Source: Candidatus Moraniibacteriota bacterium
GTDB taxonomy: Bacteria > Patescibacteriota > Minisyncoccia > CAIUEV01
Assembly: GCA_016867255.1 (NCBI GenBank)
Contig: VGKB01000036.1
Span: 1 to 7,644, forward strand
Direction of reading: 5' to 3'
DNA: 7,644 nucleotides
This document shows positions 6,053 to 7,644 of this stretch, one piece after another. Each line of letters begins with the position of its first letter. The stretch's first letter is position 1. The notes beneath the pieces were generated by a model. That model saw only the letters and a list, made by a program, of their open reading frames with translations, made no database searches and was not told where the DNA came from. The translations under genes were made by a program, and so were the position numbers.

Positions 6053-7317
6053 TCACGCAGCGCCTCCTCCGCCAGCTTGCGCTCGGTGATGTTGAAAATG
6101 TAATGGACATAAAGATCCTTCGAAAGCGGAGCCCATATTCCCTCGTACCAGATTCCCCGGTATTCGATCTCGAGTTGTTGCATCTGGCCGCTTTTCCACA
6201 TCTCAGGCGCACGGCAGAAGGGACAGAAGTCATCGTGTAACGCAGTTGTCTGGTAGCATGTTCTTCCCGGTACCGCACCGATATCGTGTCCGGCCTTGTT
6301 GGAAGCCACAATTTCGCGGGTCTCTTTCTTCAGAATCATGGCTATGCCATTGGGTATATTGTCCAGCAGGGTATTTCTCAGGTTGAGCTCTTCTTCCAGG
6401 CACATATCCGCCAGTTTCCGTTCGGTGGTCTCGAACAACGAAAAGATCAGTCCGGTGACCTGGCCGCCGGCATCCATCTCCGGGATCAGCGTCCAGTCCC
6501 AATAAGTCGTTCCACGTTCCGGCTGGTTGGGAAACTCGAAAGGTTTGTCGTGTATCTCGACCGGCTGGCCGGTGTCGCGGACGCGGCGGAAGATAGCCTC
6601 ATTCTCGGCATGTGGGTAGAGCACAAAGTGATTCTTGCCGACCATCTCCCCGGGCCGATACCCGCACGTGGCCGCGTAGGTTTCATTGACACGCACAAAG
6701 TTAAAATCGCGGTCCAGGTACACGAGGTGGGCCCTGCCGGCGCCGTTCATAACTGATTGCAGCAAGTCGCGCTCGCAGGCCAGCGCCTCCTCGGCCCGCT
6801 TGCGTTCGGTGATTTCGGTAATAACATGCACGGCTCCGTTGTATTGACCTTTTTCATCGAGAATGGGATTAACCATAATTTCAACCCAGATACCATTTAA
6901 TTCTATTTCTATACTCTTTTGTTTCAGGCTTTGTTTTGAGTGTAATAGTGGGCATTCGGGTATCGGGCATGTTATGCCATGTACAAGTTCAAAACAATGT
7001 TTACCAACGATATTCTTTTTGTTACAATCAATTCCTTTAATTACAGCATTATTTGCCTGTACTACGCGCTGGTCTTTATCGAGTATCCAGACGCAACTAT
7101 TTATGGCATTAAGCGTAGATATCCATTGTCTGAGCAATAGCTTGTTTTTAGCTGCAAGCCGTTTTTTTTCTTCGGTTGCCGATTTCAATTGTTTTACCAA
7201 AGACTCCTGTTCGCCAGGTAAAACATTTACTTTTCCCTTTTTAATTGAATTCAGGAGCGCTTCGGATTCCCGCAATTTTGATTCCAACTCTTCGTATGTA
7301 GGTTTCTTTTTGCTCAT
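5956..7317 (-). CDS. Three-PAS sensor protein truncated by an IS end
   Basis: The ATG at 7317 (MSKKKPTYEELE, a common opening of PAS kinases) is preferred over the in-frame ATG at 7341, because the extra eight residues are hydrophobic and atypical; this gives 453 residues. Numbering from the longer start: coiled coil 15-75; PAS 1 at about 72-180; PAS 2 at about 190-308; PAS 3 at about 320-422, each closing with an (I/T)TERK linker. PAS 1 carries Cys 116, 125 and 130 and PAS 3 carries Cys 362, 373 and 376, both in the region after the PAS core helices, resembling the C..HG..P.CP motif seen in some anaerobe PAS sensors. After LAEEALRD the family would continue to another sensor or a HisKA/HATPase core; instead residues 431-461 are read from IS DNA to a TAG in the terminal repeat. 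It has no kinase or output domain, so it is probably non-functional or at most a ligand-binding partner. The segment of about 6053-6815 is markedly GC-rich compared with the AT-rich first PAS. Confidence 0.85.
   Translation of the reverse strand: MSKKKPTYEELESKLRESEALLNSIKKGKVNVLPGEQESLVKQLKSATEEKKRLAAKNKLLLRQWISTLNAINSCVWILDKDQRVVQANNAVIKGIDCNKKNIVGKHCFELVHGITCPIPECPLLHSKQSLKQKSIEIELNGIWVEIMVNPILDEKGQYNGAVHVITEITERKRAEEALACERDLLQSVMNGAGRAHLVYLDRDFNFVRVNETYAATCGYRPGEMVGKNHFVLYPHAENEAIFRRVRDTGQPVEIHDKPFEFPNQPERGTTYWDWTLIPEMDAGGQVTGLIFSLFETTERKLADMCLEEELNLRNTLLDNIPNGIAMILKKETREIVASNKAGHDIGAVPGRTCYQTTALHDDFCPFCRAPEMWKSGQMQQLEIEYRGIWYEGIWAPLSKDLYVHYIFNITERKLAEEALRDLNYAPCCSKFSQKPSYNIWGNLWGVPLFLLF
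5959..5984 (-). terminator. Rho-independent terminator-like hairpin in the IS end
   Basis: Read on the - strand, GGGG-AGTA-CCCC is followed directly by TCTTTTTATTATTT. The stem is short but perfect and the T-tract is strong. It lies within the last codons of the truncated PAS gene and just upstream of the hybrid kinase, so it should limit read-through from the PAS gene into the kinase operon. Native to the IS, it may serve to insulate the element. Confidence 0.5.
6058..6090. repeat. 33-nt direct repeat at PAS linker, copy 1
   Basis: This segment matches 6781-6813 at 30 of 33 bases (differences at the 13th, 17th and 25th positions). It encodes the - strand linker ITERKLAEEAL that closes PAS 3. 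Together with the other copy it brackets a 723-nt, 241-codon in-frame module. Sharing at DNA level exceeds what the protein motif alone would require. Confidence 0.7.
6781..6813. repeat. 33-nt direct repeat at PAS linker, copy 2
   Basis: This is the partner of 6058-6090. It encodes ITERKRAEEAL, which closes PAS 1. On its low-coordinate side the gene is GC-rich (PAS 2 and PAS 3); just on its other side composition falls to about one third GC, so this linker coincides with a composition step. Confidence 0.7.
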
Positions 7318-7353
7318 AATCACTACTGTTAAACTAAACAAAGTGCTATTACC

Positions 7354-7361
7354 GAAAGATA
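7354..7361 (-). promoter_or_regulatory. Possible -7 element upstream of the PAS gene
   Basis: TATCTTTC on the - strand differs by one base from the Bacteroidota primary sigma -7 consensus TAnnTTTG and lies about 37 nt before the preferred start at 7317. No good -33 TTG is visible at the right distance, so support is weak. Confidence 0.2.
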
Positions 7362-7400
7362 CATTTTTTTCTTAGAATCTCGATTAACGGTAAAGTTAGT

Positions 7401-7454
7401 TGACTTAGTCACTTTAGGATTTAACTTATCCCGGGTAGGTGAGCCGGGTTAAAT
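7401..7454. other. Palindromes in the gap upstream of the PAS gene
   Basis: The interval 7342-7517 has no gene. It contains an odd palindrome TGACT-T-AGTCA (7401-7411) and an inverted repeat in which ATTTAA..CCCGG (7419-7434, with a 5-nt bulge) pairs with CCGGGTTAAAT (7444-7454) across a 9-nt loop. It lies downstream of the transposase fragment at the right edge and may belong to that element's terminal region or act as a terminator for it; no T-run follows closely on either strand. Confidence 0.35.
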
Positions 7455-7517
7455 TAACGATGCAAAGACTTTTGGTACTTTTGCTTTTTCATGCGGGCTG
7501 AGTTTAGTGTATTGTAG

Positions 7518-7643
7518 CTAAGTACATGACAAAAATTTACAACATTGGTTAAATTTATCTATATCGTTGCTAAAAAGCAAGTTGGCTATGTAAGTGAGGC
7601 CATATTTGAACAAGCTCTTTGCCCTCCTTCCGTGTTTTTTGAT
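7518..7643 (-). CDS. C-terminal end of a second IS4-like transposase (partial)
   Basis: This frame enters from the right edge and ends at a TAG (7518-7520). It reads IKKHGRRAKSLFKYGLTYIA and then NLLFSND, closing with CCKFLSCT. The K-x-H-G-R-R-A-K-S-hydrophobic-F-x-Y-G-L block and the terminal KFLSCT are hallmarks I recall from C-termini of Bacteroidota IS4-superfamily DDE transposases of a different group from the fragment at 1141-1356. The 41 codons visible have no frameshift, so the gene could be intact beyond the window. After the stop the same frame stays open for a further 22 codons (LQYTKLSPHEKAKVPKVF and so on), which may mean the TAG is a mutation or may be chance. The assignment rests on motif memory. 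Confidence 0.6.
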   Translation of the reverse strand: MKKHGRRAKSLFKYGLTYIANLLFSNDIDKFNQCCKFLSCT

Positions 7644-7644
7644 T

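Noticed and set aside
6286..6756. Open frame of 156 codons opposite the PAS gene
   Set aside because: It is antisense to the GC-rich PAS 2-3 coding region, where high GC removes stop codons; the - strand frame has clear PAS motifs.
6863..7375. Open frame of 170 codons on the + strand opposite the PAS gene start
   Set aside because: It is antisense to the first PAS domain and coiled coil; its Phe/Ser/Leu-rich translation is the usual shadow of a Lys/Glu-rich coding strand.
7476..7483. TACTTTTG on the + strand, matching the Bacteroidota -7 consensus TAnnTTTG
   Set aside because: No + strand gene follows in the window, no -33 TTG is present at the proper distance, and it lies in transposase-remnant DNA; probably chance.

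Overview
The window looks like accessory DNA from a low-GC member of the Bacteroidota. The grounds are the AT-rich base composition, the A-rich leaders in place of strong Shine-Dalgarno sites, the very large soluble PAS/GAF hybrid kinase, and transposase remnants of a type I know from Bacteroidales and relatives. This is inference from style and recalled family resemblance; no taxonomic marker gene is present.

Layout from left to right. Positions 1-161 hold a long hairpin followed by a T-run, probably the terminator of a + strand gene lying off the left edge. A small two-helix membrane protein of unknown function lies on the - strand (162-599). Positions 600-1140 encode nothing convincing but are not featureless: there is a degenerate tandem array with a period of about 35 nt (659-953), followed by a nested inverted-repeat structure (967-1141). 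A + strand fragment (1141-1356) is the C-terminal end of an IS4-type transposase and finishes inside an insertion-sequence terminal repeat. Next come two - strand genes forming an operon: a 1355-residue hybrid sensor histidine kinase (1851-5918) and, 5 nt after its stop, a 160-residue stand-alone receiver protein (1363-1845). Immediately upstream of the kinase start is the matching insertion-sequence end (5942 to about 6052). Beyond it is a third - strand gene, a three-PAS protein (5956-7317) whose expected kinase half is missing and whose last 31 codons are insertion-sequence DNA. The right edge carries the C-terminus of a second, different transposase on the - strand.

The organising feature is a pair of 19-20 nt terminal repeats (1351-1369 and 5942-5961), inverted relative to each other, that bracket the kinase/receiver operon almost to the base. 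Polarity indicates two same-direction IS copies, the left one reduced to its 3' end and the right one to its 5' end, so the operon reads as the cargo of a decayed composite transposon or as an island hemmed in by two IS scars. The repeats also supply the stop codons of three reading frames: the transposase fragment, the receiver protein and the truncated PAS protein.

Functionally, the kinase has four PAS and two GAF sensing domains, a complete HisKA/HATPase core, an internal receiver and a C-terminal HPt-like region in which the phospho-histidine appears to be absent. It should phosphorylate its own receiver and/or the adjacent receiver protein. The neighbouring PAS protein is a sensor-only remnant. 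It contains a GC-rich two-PAS module bounded by 33-nt direct repeats in an otherwise AT-rich gene, which suggests domain shuffling at the conserved PAS linker. I found no CRISPR array, tRNA, rRNA or phage genes, and no clearly new defence or metabolic system. The interest lies in the mosaic construction of the sensors and their IS borders.
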